From positions 6,959,153-7,023,152 of the forward strand of contig JASKMD010000008.1 of assembly GCA_030144725.1 (NCBI GenBank): DNA of 64,000 bases, given 5' to 3'. The translations under genes and the position numbers were made by a program. The notes under the pieces are model-generated. The model worked only from the letters and a program-made list of their open reading frames with translations. It was not told the DNA's origin and did no database searches. The first letter of the stretch is position 1, and each line of letters starts with the position of its first letter. Shown one piece after another: positions 30,749 to 42,062 of the stretch. This DNA is from Haematococcus lacustris. Its lineage: Eukaryota; Chlorophyta; Chlorophyceae; Chlamydomonadales; Haematococcaceae.

Positions 30749-31048
30749 CATGACTGAAGGAACTGTTTTTTTCTGGTCTCTCCTTCGACGACATTATTGA
30801 GAGGGCTGATGAATGATGAGAGCTTCCTATGCTTTCTTAGGCTTTCCTATGCTATCCTCTGCTATCCTCTGCTGTCCTATGCTTTCCTATCCTTCCTATT
30901 CTTACTACGCTGACTGCGTCGGCCCATTGCTAAAAATGGCCGCAAATCTGCATCATTTGTGCCGCTGATGAACGCTGGTGGTAGCTTGGAAGAACCTGAA
31001 CAATCTCTACCTTCGTCGCAGCCTGATGAGCGCGAGATAATGGAGTAA
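30749..31048 (+). pseudogene. Element X ORF remnant, right copy
   Basis: ATG at 30749-30751 aligns with the ATG of the 54-aa ORF in the left copy. The frame breaks quickly, although SLSFDDIIERADE is visible in another frame. A pyrimidine-rich TTTCCTATGCT repeat (about 30825-30900) follows. Then a coding-like stretch (SFVPLMNAGGSLEEPEQSL) ends at TAA 31046-31048. Probably a decayed spliced gene. Confidence 0.35.
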
Positions 31049-31673
31049 ATCAGACATGAGCATGGTAGGTATGTCTGGTGTATCTATGGGTGTCAATCCC
31101 AAGGATAACGCTATCGGGCAAGGTAGAGATGCTCGAGGCACACCTCTTGCATCTATGAAGGAGGTCAGCACGGCGTTTGATGCACATCCTGCCTAGAAAT
31201 AAGACTTCTACGCACCGTAGTTCCAGGAGCTTACCAAGCTGCGCAGGGCAGATGTAATACACTGCAATAGCTTCTAATGGGAGCTATGAGCATACTTCAA
31301 AGCTAGGGCGCAGAAACCAGACGGTTACGTAGCAGCAACAAGCAGCAAATCGATCTCAAAAATAGCACTGCAGATTTGCATGACGGCACCCCATCCCGGT
31401 ACGCCGACCGACCGACTAGTGGCCGCTCTACCTCGCTCGTTGCTGCGGCGTTATTGTATGCAAGTGCACTACCGTTAGGGTGCAAGGAGTCACTGGTGCC
31501 AGGATACCGCGGAGGGGGGCAAAGTTGACTTTAGCCCGTCCCTCGCAGGCCAAGCTGCGGAGCTGCACGCCGCAGCGGGGCGTCGCGGTTTGACCTCTTG
31601 GAGTTCAGTATACGCGTCAAAAAGTGACGGTACATTTTATCGAGCCATTTTACCTGACCTTGTGGGACCTGAC

Positions 31674-32944
31674 TACCGGTCAACGGAATCTTCCGAACCT
31701 CTCGCGACTGCCTCGGTCCATTCACGTTCTGACCCCGCAGTAAATTGTTTCAGCTTTCTCTTGTATTCTTGGCAAGCCCGCAGCCCTGGAGAGCGTGGTT
31801 TTTTCATAGTTTGAACGGTGTGAAGCGGTCTTTCTACGGTGTAATGCATTCTTATTTGAACGAACGTTTGCGAAACAACCCATTACACGTGGGACCAGCC
31901 GCAGCCAGGTCGGGGCTTAGCCACGCAGAGCCAGGCACGGCAGGTGCGGGTTGCAAGTGTAGTCGGTTTTGGCTGCGTTGGCTAGTGCGTTGACCGATGT
32001 TGGCCCTTGGGCAAGTGGGTTGACATCGACACGCTTGTCTCTCTGCCACATGAAGGACGCCGAACTGCCCTGCGGAACTCCAGGCCAGTGCGGCTCCATG
32101 ACGTGCTCGTAAAAGCATCCCATCCTGGGACGAGTGTACCAATCGCGCCTGCGAACATTTCACGAACATTTCACGAACGCGTGTTGTTGGGTCGCTCTTG
32201 AGTGCGGATGTATGGTTGTCACCCACGCTGCTCCACGCGCAATAATAAAGTAGGTCAGCAAGCTGATGTTCATAACCACACGCCATCGCTGACACACTCA
32301 TCACACAGCTCCAGCAGGCCCCCGGTGCAGCTGGCCGTACCTATCGGCACTTCCAAGGGAGGCCACCTGGGCATGTGTGGGTATGCTCTCTATGGCGCAA
32401 TGAAGAGGGCTGGGATGGAGGCTGCTCAAATCACCAAGCTATTGGCATCAGCATGGGCATGTGGGGGGGGTATCCAGGGTGTGTACAACATGTATGCTGC
32501 CATCGCCAACAAGCAAGAGGGCAGGAAGTGAGCGGGTTGTTTGCATGGTTTACATGGATTGGTTGACAACGATACAAGGAAGGGGCTTCTAGTTTATCAT
32601 GAGCTTCATGCAGACACTTGTTCCCGTTGCCTACAAACAATGGATACAAATGAAGAGGAAACAAATGTAAGGGGCTGTCTATGCTCAACTGCCATTGCCT
32701 AGCAGCCATACTGCTTCACACCCTAGCCCTACAGCTGCTATGTAGCCCAGCTGCTCCTACCCAGCCCCACAGCCGCTCCTGCCCAGCACCACAGCGGCTC
32801 CTCTCTGTAGCACAGCTGCTCCTGCCTAGCATCACAGTTGCTCCTCTCTTTCACACGGCTTCTCTGTAGCACAGCCGCTCTGTAGCACAGCTGCTCCTCC
32901 TTGTAGCACAGTTGCTCCTTTTTGTAGCTGCTGCCTGGCACTAA
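31674..32944 (+). other. Intergenic with one exon-like ORF (32318-32531)
   Basis: Mostly unassigned sequence. After a good acceptor (CTCCAGCAG at about 32309-32317) a frame runs to TGA at 32529-32531 with QLAVPIGTSKGGHLG and GGGIQGVYNMYAAIANKQEG. It resembles a terminal exon, but no partner exon or family was found. CAGCTGCTCCT-type degenerate repeats fill 32735-32935. Confidence 0.3.
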
Positions 32945-33131
32945 CCCCCCGTTTCCAATTGATCGGAGCTACCCTGTCTCCGATTGGAAACGCGCCCCGT
33001 CGGAGCCAGCATGGAGCCCATGTGGCTCGGGCTCCGCCGCTCCGACCTCCATGTGCTCCTCTCCGCCAGCTCTCCGCCAGCTCCCTCCATGCAGCTCCGT
33101 CCTCCGTCCTCCGACAATTGGAAACGGGGGG
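32945..33131. mobile_element. 187-bp MITE with TAA duplication
   Basis: Terminal inverted repeats CCCCCCGTTTCCAATTG (17 bp perfect) flanked by TAA at 32942-32944 and 33132-33134. TAA/TTA duplication and small size fit a Tourist-like (PIF/Harbinger) MITE. No coding capacity. Confidence 0.8.
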
Positions 33132-33781
33132 TAAGGGACGGGGCGCTGCTGCACCTCAGCTTTTCGTCGACCTCACCAGCCGCTTGGCCCACGCCTCTAG
33201 CCCGCAGCGTGCGGTTCCCGTGGCTTTCTGCTTTCACTCTCCTCACAGCACTTTTTCGGTTTTTGTCATGCCGAAACCGTGGGGAGAACCGCGGTTAGCT
33301 CCTCGTCATCGCTATCATAGCATACCATAGCATCCCAGCCAGCCGCAAAACCCAGCACCGCATCCATTTGGCGTGGCTGAGGCTTATCAGCAATCAACGG
33401 GACGAACGGTACGAGCGGGACGTGCGGGAACAGTCGACCGGGAGGAATCTTATTAATTCAAATAAATACATTTCGCCGCGCCAGTGGGAAAAGGGTAAAA
33501 TGTCTAGCAAATTTGAAATGCTGGGCGGTTCAGCGGTTGGGTCGGGAGAATCAGGCACTCGCGGGACGCGCTGGAGCAGGCTAAGGCCCTGGCAGCCCTC
33601 AGCCTCGCGACACAGCCATGGCAGCCCTCAGCCTCGCGAAGCAGCCCCTAGTTGTAGAGCTATATGCAAAGCTGCAGTGTTCAGTTAGGGCTGCCGCCCT
33701 GATGTAACTTAACTTCGAGCGGGCTATGTAAGGAAAGCTGGCTGTCCCGTTAGGACGTGGTGGCGGAGAAGATGTCGGTAA

Positions 33782-34519
33782 TAGGGTGCGGTTTTTCTCA
33801 TTAGTTCTCATGAGATCTAATATTAGTCAAATGTGTCTCATTAGGTCGCCTCATTAGTCTAATATTAGTCGTGGCTGGACAAGGTTCCCACCGGGGTTCG
33901 ATTCCCGAGGGATTCCCGAGGGGAGCGATTCCCGAGGGAGTCCGCGAAGTAGTGAGAAACAGCCCGAACCTACGACGTACTGCACGTTGCAGAGCCTCTG
34001 GCACTGGCGACCCGCGCTCACTTGGTAGTACTGGGCCATAGTTGTTCTCTTCAACCCGCCGCTTGTTGGAAGCGCCTCCGCTTTGGGATTTGCAGACATG
34101 TTGCCTGCTTGTTTGGCTCATGTTCGAGACATCACGTCCATTGCCGTCTTCCCGCGGGCAAGCCTTGCAATGGGCGTATACCAATCCATCCGAACCGTAC
34201 TGGAACTCCCAAGTGTCCTTGAACTTGCTAGCCTCCGCTTTTTTCATCACCACAGACGGCGGGAGCTGTTTCTTATTGTACCATTGTAACAACATCGCAA
34301 TGTCGCTTGCTAGCCGCGGCCGACCAGCCGGCTAGCCGGATTGGCCAATGAAAATGTGACGCGCTTGTGGATGCGACCAGTGCGTTGGGGTCGCACGGAT
34401 ACGATCAAACCGTTTTATGTGGAATCAACGCCGACTAATAGACGACCTAATAACTAATACGACCGGGACTAATCTAATGAGATTAGTTTTCTCATTAGTC
34501 GAGCCAGAACCGCTCCTTA
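33782..34519. mobile_element. Non-autonomous hAT element, 738 bp
   Basis: Ends TAGGGTGCGGTT and, inverted, TAAGGAGCGGTT. Perfect 8-bp duplications GTCGGTAA at 33774-33781 and 34520-34527. Subterminal regions are rich in CTCATTAG / TAATGAG motifs on both sides, as is usual for hAT transposase binding. It encodes only a short N-terminal ORF. Confidence 0.85.
33801..34295 (-). CDS. hAT transposase N-terminal fragment (BED-like finger)
   Basis: A 165-aa ORF. WEFQYGSDGLVYAHCKACPR followed by SRQHVCK has the spacing of a BED-type zinc finger (CxxC then H and C). BED fingers sit at the N-terminus of hAT transposases. The dimerisation and catalytic parts are missing, and the end of the frame reads through the element terminus. 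Probably the residue of an internal deletion. Confidence 0.55.
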   Translation of the reverse strand: MLLQWYNKKQLPPSVVMKKAEASKFKDTWEFQYGSDGLVYAHCKACPREDGNGRDVSNMSQTSRQHVCKSQSGGASNKRRVEENNYGPVLPSERGSPVPEALQRAVRRRFGLFLTTSRTPSGIAPLGNPSGIEPRWEPCPATTNIRLMRRPNETHLTNIRSHEN

Positions 34520-34855
34520 GTCGGTAAGCATCGCTAGCGCAAATGTCAGTGCAAGTCAGTGCGTCGTGCAAGTCAGTGGAGTCGTGCAAGTCAGGCTGCA
34601 AATCAGAACCTCCGCACTAGCGGGACTAGCTAAGTTTCCCCGCAAAGCTACAGGCAGGGATACTACAACATCATCATTTCGGCCGGAGACGCTCCTGGAA
34701 TCCTCGCTGTCCTCGCTGCTTTTAGACAGGCGGGCAGGTGCAGGCAGGCAGGCGCAGCACGGGCGGGCGGACGGAGGCGGTTACTCTCAACTGCCCCAAC
34801 CGCAGAGAATCCGAGCAAATGAGAAAAATAAAACTTGGGAACAGGGCCCATATCA

Positions 34856-35839
34856 TGCGCATTTGTAGGGTCAGGTCAGTGCTTACCTGATGATGTTGAT
34901 GTTGCTTGTTGAGCACACTCGGCCCCTAACTTGGAATCGCTTTGCCTTGCTGTACACCGGCTGCAGCCACCTGCATGGACACATGGGACAATGCACAATT
35001 GTAAGATCCTCCCTTTTCATATTAAAGAGAGAGAGATTACGGGAGAAAGAGAGACTAAGAGAGAAAAGAAAGACTACACTGGGGCACAAACAGGCCATAA
35101 ACAAACCCCACCCCACCACCCTCAACCAAACAGCGTCCAAACAACCTCAATACGGCAACTTACACACCCCCAATGAAAACGTCCAAACACCCCACACACA
35201 CCCGCCCTCAGCAACTCCAGCCACCTCGCTGACCCTAATGACCCCAGCCCACCCAAAACTCACTGCCCCTCTGCCCCCACTACCTGACTAGGCGAACACA
35301 AGACCCCAACCGACCCCGAACTCACTCAGAACCCCTAGCAGGCAAACCCTAACTCAGGCAAGAGGGGCAGGGAAGGGGACGGGCCACTGCAAGGACAGGC
35401 GCACCACCAGCTCACCCGCGCCCAACGCCCTCTCCTCCCGCTGCCTGTCCCCCGCTTCTAGCCCCCCGGCCTCCCCTCCCCCTACCCTCCCCAACTCCCT
35501 CCCCTCTGCCCCCTCCCGCGCCCTTCTGGGCTGCTTGGCGAACCAGCCTCCTGACAGCTCCGGGACACATAGGACAATGGCATTGTCAATGCACAATTGT
35601 AAGGTCCTGCATTAGCCACCTTGACTCCACTAGTGGACCACCACCTTCCTACACTAACAACCCCTCACCTTGACCCTATCTTCAGCTCCCTCACCTAAAG
35701 GACTCAGTTTGCGCTTCAGTGAGGGCCTCACTGGGGGTGTTGTTGGCTGAGGTGACCCGCCTGGTTCGAACTTCCACACAAACCAGCCGCGTTTCGCAGT
35801 TTCCTGCAGCAAGTCCTGCAGCAAAGCCCGGCTGTCAAC
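34856..35839. other. Intergenic, upstream of the RUS gene
   Basis: Unassigned. A GA-rich stretch (35024-35075) is followed by C/A-rich low complexity (35095-35510). No convincing gene. The RUS promoter presumably lies in its right part. Confidence 0.35.
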
Positions 35840-38800
35840 ATGTTGCGGAGTGCCGCCCTTGGCGCGGGGCCCAAACATGTGGCTTCCCCGCGCGCCAGCT
35901 GTCGCACCCGCACTGCTGTTGTCGCGAAGCCAGCGGAGCATAGCAGCGTCGTGCACGTCCCCGTTGCGCGGCCAGCATTCCAGCAGCTTGTGGAGCTGCA
36001 TGCTCCCGCGTCAGGGCCCGAGAGAACCACCAACATTATAAACACAGCGGCGCCCAGGGACGGCTCGGCTCTCGAGCAGCAGCAGAGTCAGACGCGGGAT
36101 ACATGGCAGCTGCCCTGGGACCTGCAGCGTGCCACCCCCTTGCAATCCATCCAATCCCTGGTGAGCAACTTGCCCGAACGCTGCACAGCACCCACTTCTC
36201 AATCGCTGTCATCCCATTCCACACCGTCACCTAGTAGCCTACCTGGCATTCCATTCCCAGACTGTCAACCTGTGCCACACTCTGCTCCAATGCCACGTGC
36301 CGTGAATGCACCCTGTGCTGTGTCCCTGTAGTTCCTACCTGACGGGTATCCCAGCTCCGTTACCCCTGACTACCTGCCCTACCAGCTGTGGGCCGCGCCT
36401 ACCCACAGTCAGTGCTCTCCCTGGCGCCATGGGCACCGCTAGAGGCGTGTGGTGTGATGCAGTAGCACTGGCTGGCAAGTGCTATGTTCTGCCCATGGAC
36501 GCTGCGTCCGCTGCACTTGCTGCTTTCGCTGTTGCTGCCAGCGCTGCTGCTGTCACACTGCATGCGGTAGTGTGATAGGGGACAACACTGCAGGCATTGC
36601 TGGGTCATGCATCGCCTGCTGCCCTCATCAGCTGCACCACCCAGCAGCCTTCACCAGCCTCATAGCTCTTGTTTCCCCCAGCCCCCCACACTCAGGCATT
36701 TTACCCCCAGGCCCCATTCCCCCAGCCCCCGCCCCCCCATCCTCAGGCATTCCACCCCCACCCCCCCAGCCCCGCCCCCCCAGCCCCCACCCTCCTAGTC
36801 CCCCCCATCCCAGCCTCCCCCCCCAGCCTCCCCCTTCAACTCCCACCCTGGTGGCCCACACGCCCCACAACAGTGCAGGAATGCAGTGTCAGCGCTGTCA
36901 TCGGATCACAGCCTCTCATCACTGCCTGTTTGACCAATAGCGTGAATAGTTTAGGTTCAGGATCAGGAATCAAAACCAGTGACATCCCGTGGGTCACACT
37001 CGAGTTACATCCGCCCATGCATGTGCATGCTGACATGAGTCGGATCGCTGTGTCCCTGTTGCGTCATGGTCAATGCCAAGCACTCTACTAGGGTGACTGT
37101 TGAAAAGGTGTGACACGCCTATCAGCACGCAGGCTTAGCCAATTAGTAACTCACACAACCAGAGTACCTCTCCCTCCCCACCCTCACCTGCCCACCTCCC
37201 TCGAGCCCTGCCTGCCCACCTGCCCTGCCCTGCTTTGCTTGCTGTGCAGTCCTGGGCAGCCTGGCGCATGCCCTCACCACCAGCAGCCTGCTGCAGGCCG
37301 TGGGGGTGACGGCTGGCCCTGTGGCCACCACCGCCGCCAGCGCCGCCATCAAGTGGATCACCAAGGACGGCATTGGGGCCCTGGGCCGCTTCCTGGTGGG
37401 CGGCCAGCTGGCGCCGGAGTTTGACCGCGAGTGAGTGAGGCGCAGGGAGGGGTGGGGTAGGGAGGGGTGGGGTAGGGAGGGGTGGGGTAGAAAGGGGTGG
37501 GGTAGGACGGGGCCACACATAATAAGGCTTTAACTGCAGCCATGTAAGGCTCAGCTCCTCTATTGCTCTACATGGACCCAGTAAGCCTGCTCTTGCCTCA
37601 CCCTGCCTGCCCCTGCTCACCTTCAGCAGACCTTGTCATGCCCCTTCCTGCCTGCCCTGCCTGCCCTGCCCTGAGCTGTCTCTGCCTTGTCCCTGGTCTG
37701 GCGTGACCTGCCTTGCCTGTGGTGACAGCCCCAGGAAGTGGCGGATGGTGGGTGAGCTGTGCACCTCGCTGGGCGCCGCCTTGGAGATAGCCACCGCCGC
37801 CTTTCCCCAGCACTTCCTGCTGCTGGCCGGCAGCGGCCACTTCGCCAAGGCTCTGGGCAAGTCCATCGGCAAGCCCGTGTTCCGGGTCATCCAGACACGT
37901 GAGTGGGTGGTGGTGGGGGAGGGGCCAGGGCAGGGGAGGGCCCAGGGCAGGGGAGGGGCCAGGGCAGGGGAGGGGCCAGGGCAGGGGAGGGGCCAGGGCA
38001 GGGGAGGGGCCAGGGCAGGGGAGGGGCCAGGGCAGGGGAGGGGCCAGGGCAGGGGAGGGGCCAGGGCAGGGGAGGGGCCAGGGCAGGGGAGGGGCCAGGG
38101 CAGGGGAGGGGCCAGGGCAGGGGAGGGGCCAGGGCAGGGGAGGGGCCAGGGCAGGGGAGGGGCCAGGGCAGGGGAGGGGCCAGGGCAGGGGAGGGGCCAG
38201 GGCAGGGGAGGGGCCAGGGCAGGGGAGGGGCCAGGGCAGGGGAGGGGCCAGGGCAGGGGAGGGGCCAGGGCAGGGGAGGGGCCAGGGCAGGGGAGGGGGG
38301 GGGGCCCACAGCCGGTTAGAAGGTGGACCAGCAGGGGCAGAACCAGGGCTGGGGAAGAGCGAGGAGAAGGGGGGCGGGAGGTGCGGGTGTGGGGTGGGGT
38401 GGGTGGGGAGAGGGGGGGTAAGCCTAGTAGTGAGCAGTGAGGGCAGTCTGACTCATCATCACCTGATGGGTCGTAAGGGGAGGGGGTCTAGTCTGTGAGC
38501 CAGTCAGGGCCGTCACCTGACCAGCCCCTGAGGACCAGGCTCCACGGACCGGGTGGTCACCAGCCACTGCAGCTGCCAGTGTCTGCCTTGTGCTGCACAG
38601 CATGGCGTGCGCCTACAGGCTCAGCCTCAGCTCTGCCATGCCTACTCCCGTGTGTGTGTGTGTGTGTTCGTTCACAGACTTTGCTCGCGCCAACAATGTT
38701 GGTGCTGTGGCAGCCAAGGAGGAGGTGTGGGAGGTGGTAGCACAGCTGGGCGGCTACGCAGCCAGCCTGGCGGTGCTCACTGCCCTGGACGAGGTCATGA

Positions 38801-40394
38801 CGGCGTCAGGGCTGCAGGGCCAGGGGGCAGGCCTGGAGATAGTGGGCGTGTGGGCCGTGGTTCAGAGCTCGGTGAGGGCAGCCCCTCTCGCCACACCCCT
38901 CAGCTGCCTCTGACAGCACCAGCACCAGCAACACCATAGCTACCAACACCAGCAACACCATGTTCTCAGCAGCAGTGGCAGCAGCAGTAGCTGCTGCTGC
39001 TTTTGGGCAGCCTGCCCTGACATAGCTGTAGCTCTGGAAAGGAATGGAAGGAAGGAGCAGCAGGCCAGCTGCAGAGCACACAAGAGCTAGGGGGCAACAG
39101 CAATCCGTGATAAAGCATGCAGCTTGCGTCAACCCAGGCTGCCCAGGCACCCCAGCTCAGGCACATTAGCAGCAGCTCTTCGTCAGCCCAGACACATCAT
39201 CATCAGCAGCAGCAGCAGCCAGCAGCTACCAGCAGCTACCAGCTGTATAGCAGCCGGGCGGGCGGTGCTCTCTGAACCACACCCCAGCGTCCCCCCTCAG
39301 CCCTCACACCCAGTCGCCCCCCTGTCAGCCCTGCCCTGCCTGCTAGCCGCACCTGCTCCACCTTTCCACCTGCTTGCCTGTCTGCCTGACATCACCATCA
39401 ACCTCACTACCCACCTACTGCCACTAGCGGCCCTCCCGCTCTACCACCCCCAACCCCAACCTGCTGCCGGGCTGCCTGCCTGCCTGACCCGCCCCCTGCT
39501 GCAGCACATTGCCCTGCGCTACAAGACGCTGTCGCAGCTGGTCTTCCCCACCCTCAACGAGGCGCGGGCCCGGGCCCTGGTCGCCGCACACCTGGACGGT
39601 CTGGCCCCTGCCTGGGCCCCCCGCTGTGAACGCCTCCGAGCCCTTCTTCTTCCCCTCTGCCCTGCTCAGCTCCCCTCGTGTGGTGTGGAGCAACGTGGGG
39701 TTGGCGGAGGCCGTGGCAGGGTTGGTAGCAGGGGCAGGGGGTGCGGGCGGCTTGGGGCCAGCGACCCAGCGGCTCGAGGCGCAGCAAGCAAACGGGGGAA
39801 GAGGGGTGGGAGCAAGGCAGCTCCTCCCACCTTGGGAAGCTGGTGGGGAGCAGCGAAGCCCTTAGCATCAGCCCTCAACCACCAGGGGGGTCTCTGGGAG
39901 TGGGTGACCTGGCAGCCCAGGCACCTGACTGGGCTGGCAGCAGCAGGCAGCTGCACCTCAGTCGCACCGCTGAGCAGCTGGTGGCGGCGCATGAGGGCGA
40001 GGAGCACCTGGTGGTGTGGCGGGACGGCCAGGCGTTCGTTCTACTGTTTGAGGGCGCGGCACCGCAGGCGGTGCTGCGGGCCTTGTGGCAAGCTGCGTGG
40101 CTGCAGCGCAATGCGGGCACTGCAAACCACAGCAGCAGCAACGGCATCAGCAGCAGCAATGGAAACGTGGCCGGGGGCGGAGCCGCCAGCGTTAACGATA
40201 CGCAGCCTGTAACCCGCGATCCAATTGGCGGAGGCAGCGGCGACGCTCCGCTACCGCTGTCACTCTTACGCGCCAGTGTGGAGGCGCTGCAGGCAAACTT
40301 CCCCGCCTTTGTCCAGGAGGCGCAAGGGGCAGGCTGGGACATAGACTGCGTGCTGGTCGCCACCGGACCCGTCAGATTGCGCGTGTTGCGCTGA
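35840..40394 (+). CDS. RUS family protein (DUF647, Root UV-B Sensitive-like)
   Basis: Seven exons: 35840-36160, 36332-36407, 37250-37430, 37729-37898, 38678-38871, 39505-39720, 39947-40394; about 534 aa. The N-terminus MLRSAALGAGPKHVASPRAS looks like an organelle transit peptide. Exon 2 has FLPDGYPSSVTPDYLPYQLW, the start of the DUF647 domain. Exons 3-4 give SSLLQAVGVT, IKWITKDGIGALGRFL, PRKWRMVGEL and SGHFAKALGKS. Exon 5 has ARANNVGAVAAKEEVWEV; exon 6 ALRYKTLSQLVFPTLN. Exon 7 has the C-terminal LVVWRDGQAFVLLFEG and NFPAFVQEAQGAGWDID. In plants RUS proteins act in early seedling UV-B, vitamin B6 and auxin-related pathways; algal roles are little known. A C6 run at 39617-39622 puts exon 6 out of frame by one base. 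A TGTAA signal lies at 40932-40936. Confidence 0.85.
37915..38297. repeat. 17-bp minisatellite in RUS intron 4
   Basis: About 22 units of GGGGCCAGGGCAGGGGA, beginning 17 bp after the exon 4 donor. Confidence 0.95.
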
Positions 40395-41862
40395 CGTGCC
40401 GCGACAAGCACCCAGTGAGGTGTGACTAGGCGCGCTGAGAGTTGTCATTGAGACAAAGCTGCGCTGATCGGGCCGCCTTAGCTGGCAGGCGAAGAGTCGT
40501 CCGTCGACTGTGTCCATGACGGCGGCGAAGAGGTCCGCCTCGTGGCCTGGGTGGTGGCCAGCCGGATCCTGTTGAGGCGATGGCGTAGAAGGAAGGCTTG
40601 GAGTGATGGGTGCGAGGGTGAGTATTACGAGGGCTAGGCCCATGTGTACGATGCAAAGTGCAGGTCTTGCCCGGGGGAGGTGGGGAGAAGAGAGGGGTCG
40701 CGGAGTGAGAGTGAGATGTCCCCTTTTTCTGCTAGTCTTAACGCGGGGCAAGGAGCAATGGAGTGGAGGGCATGGTCTCAAATTTTGCCGGTGAGGGTGC
40801 ACCGAGATAATAGGAATAAGCAGCAGAAAGCAATGGAGTTGCAATGCGGTTTGAGCAGCAGAGCTGGCCCTGGCAGGTCATGGCAGGTCATGTCACAACT
40901 ACAACATGTCGCCCCTGTACACCATCATCAATGTAAGCTTTAATCCTAGCTGTAACTATGTTTTCATGTCTTAGACAAGCCACCAACATTTCCGCTGCAT
41001 TCTCAGCGTACATGGGAAAACGAGGCAGCTGACTGTCACCAACTCGTTGTCCTGTACGCATAACCGCTGTTAGCAAGAGTCAGGCATCTCCTGGAACATG
41101 TACTTCAGAACCAAGGCATGCACCTTCCCGTTGCTTGTTGGTCGTGTCCAACCTCGTTGCCTCCCGTCGAAACGTAAGCAGACCAAGCCACCTGATGAAG
41201 ACCTGGTACTAAAAGGGACAGAGGCCGACCAGCTGGCACACCTTTCGAGTGCTGCCTCCGACCCAAGTGGAATACAGTGCTTAAGGCAAAGCATGGTAGC
41301 TGCTGCTGCTGCTGCTGCTGCTGCTGCCCGTACCCCATCTGCCTTGTGTTCCCCCTGATGCTGCTACGGGCGGGTGCTGCAGCTGGATCTCCAGCACACT
41401 GCGCCGGCTGCGCTGCAGGCACCCTGGTTGGATCCAGGCAGGCCTGATGCTCCCGCATCAAGCCAGGCAGGCACGCAGGACTGGCACTGGTGAGAGCAGA
41501 ATGGTGAGAGCAGAGAGGCGGGGGCTGGGAGGAGGCGCCCAGCTTGCAAGCTGCGAGGCCCTGCACCCTGCTGACTGCCTCAATCCCCAGCCTCGGGGCC
41601 TCTAGGCACCTGCCGCCCCCTGGCGCCCCCTGGCTCCCCGGATCCAGGGCAGGCAGGCAGGCAGGCCAAGCTGACGGCCCGGGCTTGCCCCTGGCCCCTG
41701 AGCCTGGCTGCATCCCCTCAGCTGCTGTGGAGGGGGCGGGGTGTCCTGGGCCAGGTGGGCTTGCATGGAGCCATGTGAGGTGAACGGCCTAGGGGCCGGC
41801 TGCCCCTGACCTGGCTTGCTGGTCACCTAGGAGGTGGGCCAGGTGCTGTGGGTGGCTGTGGG
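40395..41862. other. RUS 3' region and convergent intergenic DNA
   Basis: RUS 3' UTR, then unassigned sequence up to the stop of the convergent hydrolase gene. A 41098-41358 plus frame (RVQPRCLPSKRKQTKPP) ends in a (GCT)8 repeat and is not recognised. Confidence 0.35.
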
Positions 41863-42027
41863 TCAGTCCAGCAGCAGCGTGTCCCGCACCATGCTGAGCA
41901 GGCGCTCCAGGATGCGTGCGCCATCGTCCCGGATGCCAGTGTGCTGCGCCACCACCCCACCAGCAGCAGATGTAGCAGCAGCAGCACGGTGATAGCCATC
42001 TTCACCATCACCACACACCACCATTAC

Positions 42028-42062
<35 letters not shown>

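Larger units (their letters stand above)
18975..31673. mobile_element. Element X, right copy (inverted), host of the retrotransposon
   Basis: Left end GTCAGGTCCCACAAGGTC at 18975, and the same sequence inverted ending at 31673. Perfect 5-bp flanks TACCG occur at 18970-18974 and 31674-31678. Without the retrotransposon it is about 1.3 kb. Terminal and subterminal blocks match the left copy (3528-9382) in opposite orientation, but the centre differs. A plus-strand ORF remnant begins near 30749 and another coding-like stretch ends at about 31048 (SFVPLMNAGGSLEEPEQSL). The 5-bp duplication and GTCAGG ends do not match a superfamily I can name with confidence. Confidence 0.75.
33390..34855. repeat. 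Degenerate Harbinger-like segment hosting a hAT
   Basis: 33490-33560 resembles, inverted, 9520-9615. The right side ends near CTTGGGAACAGGGCCC at 34836-34851, resembling the inverted Harbinger-like end at 9388. The left boundary is not clear. The hAT derivative 33782-34519 lies inside. Confidence 0.4.

Noticed and set aside
37703..38498. 245-aa and 199-aa plus ORFs over the GGGGCCAGG repeat
   Set aside because: Read through the RUS exon 4 donor into an intronic minisatellite.
40888..41294. Minus ORFs with YAENAAEMLVACLRHENI and nearby frames
   Set aside because: Short, with neighbouring frames closed by stops and no family match; not supportable as a gene.
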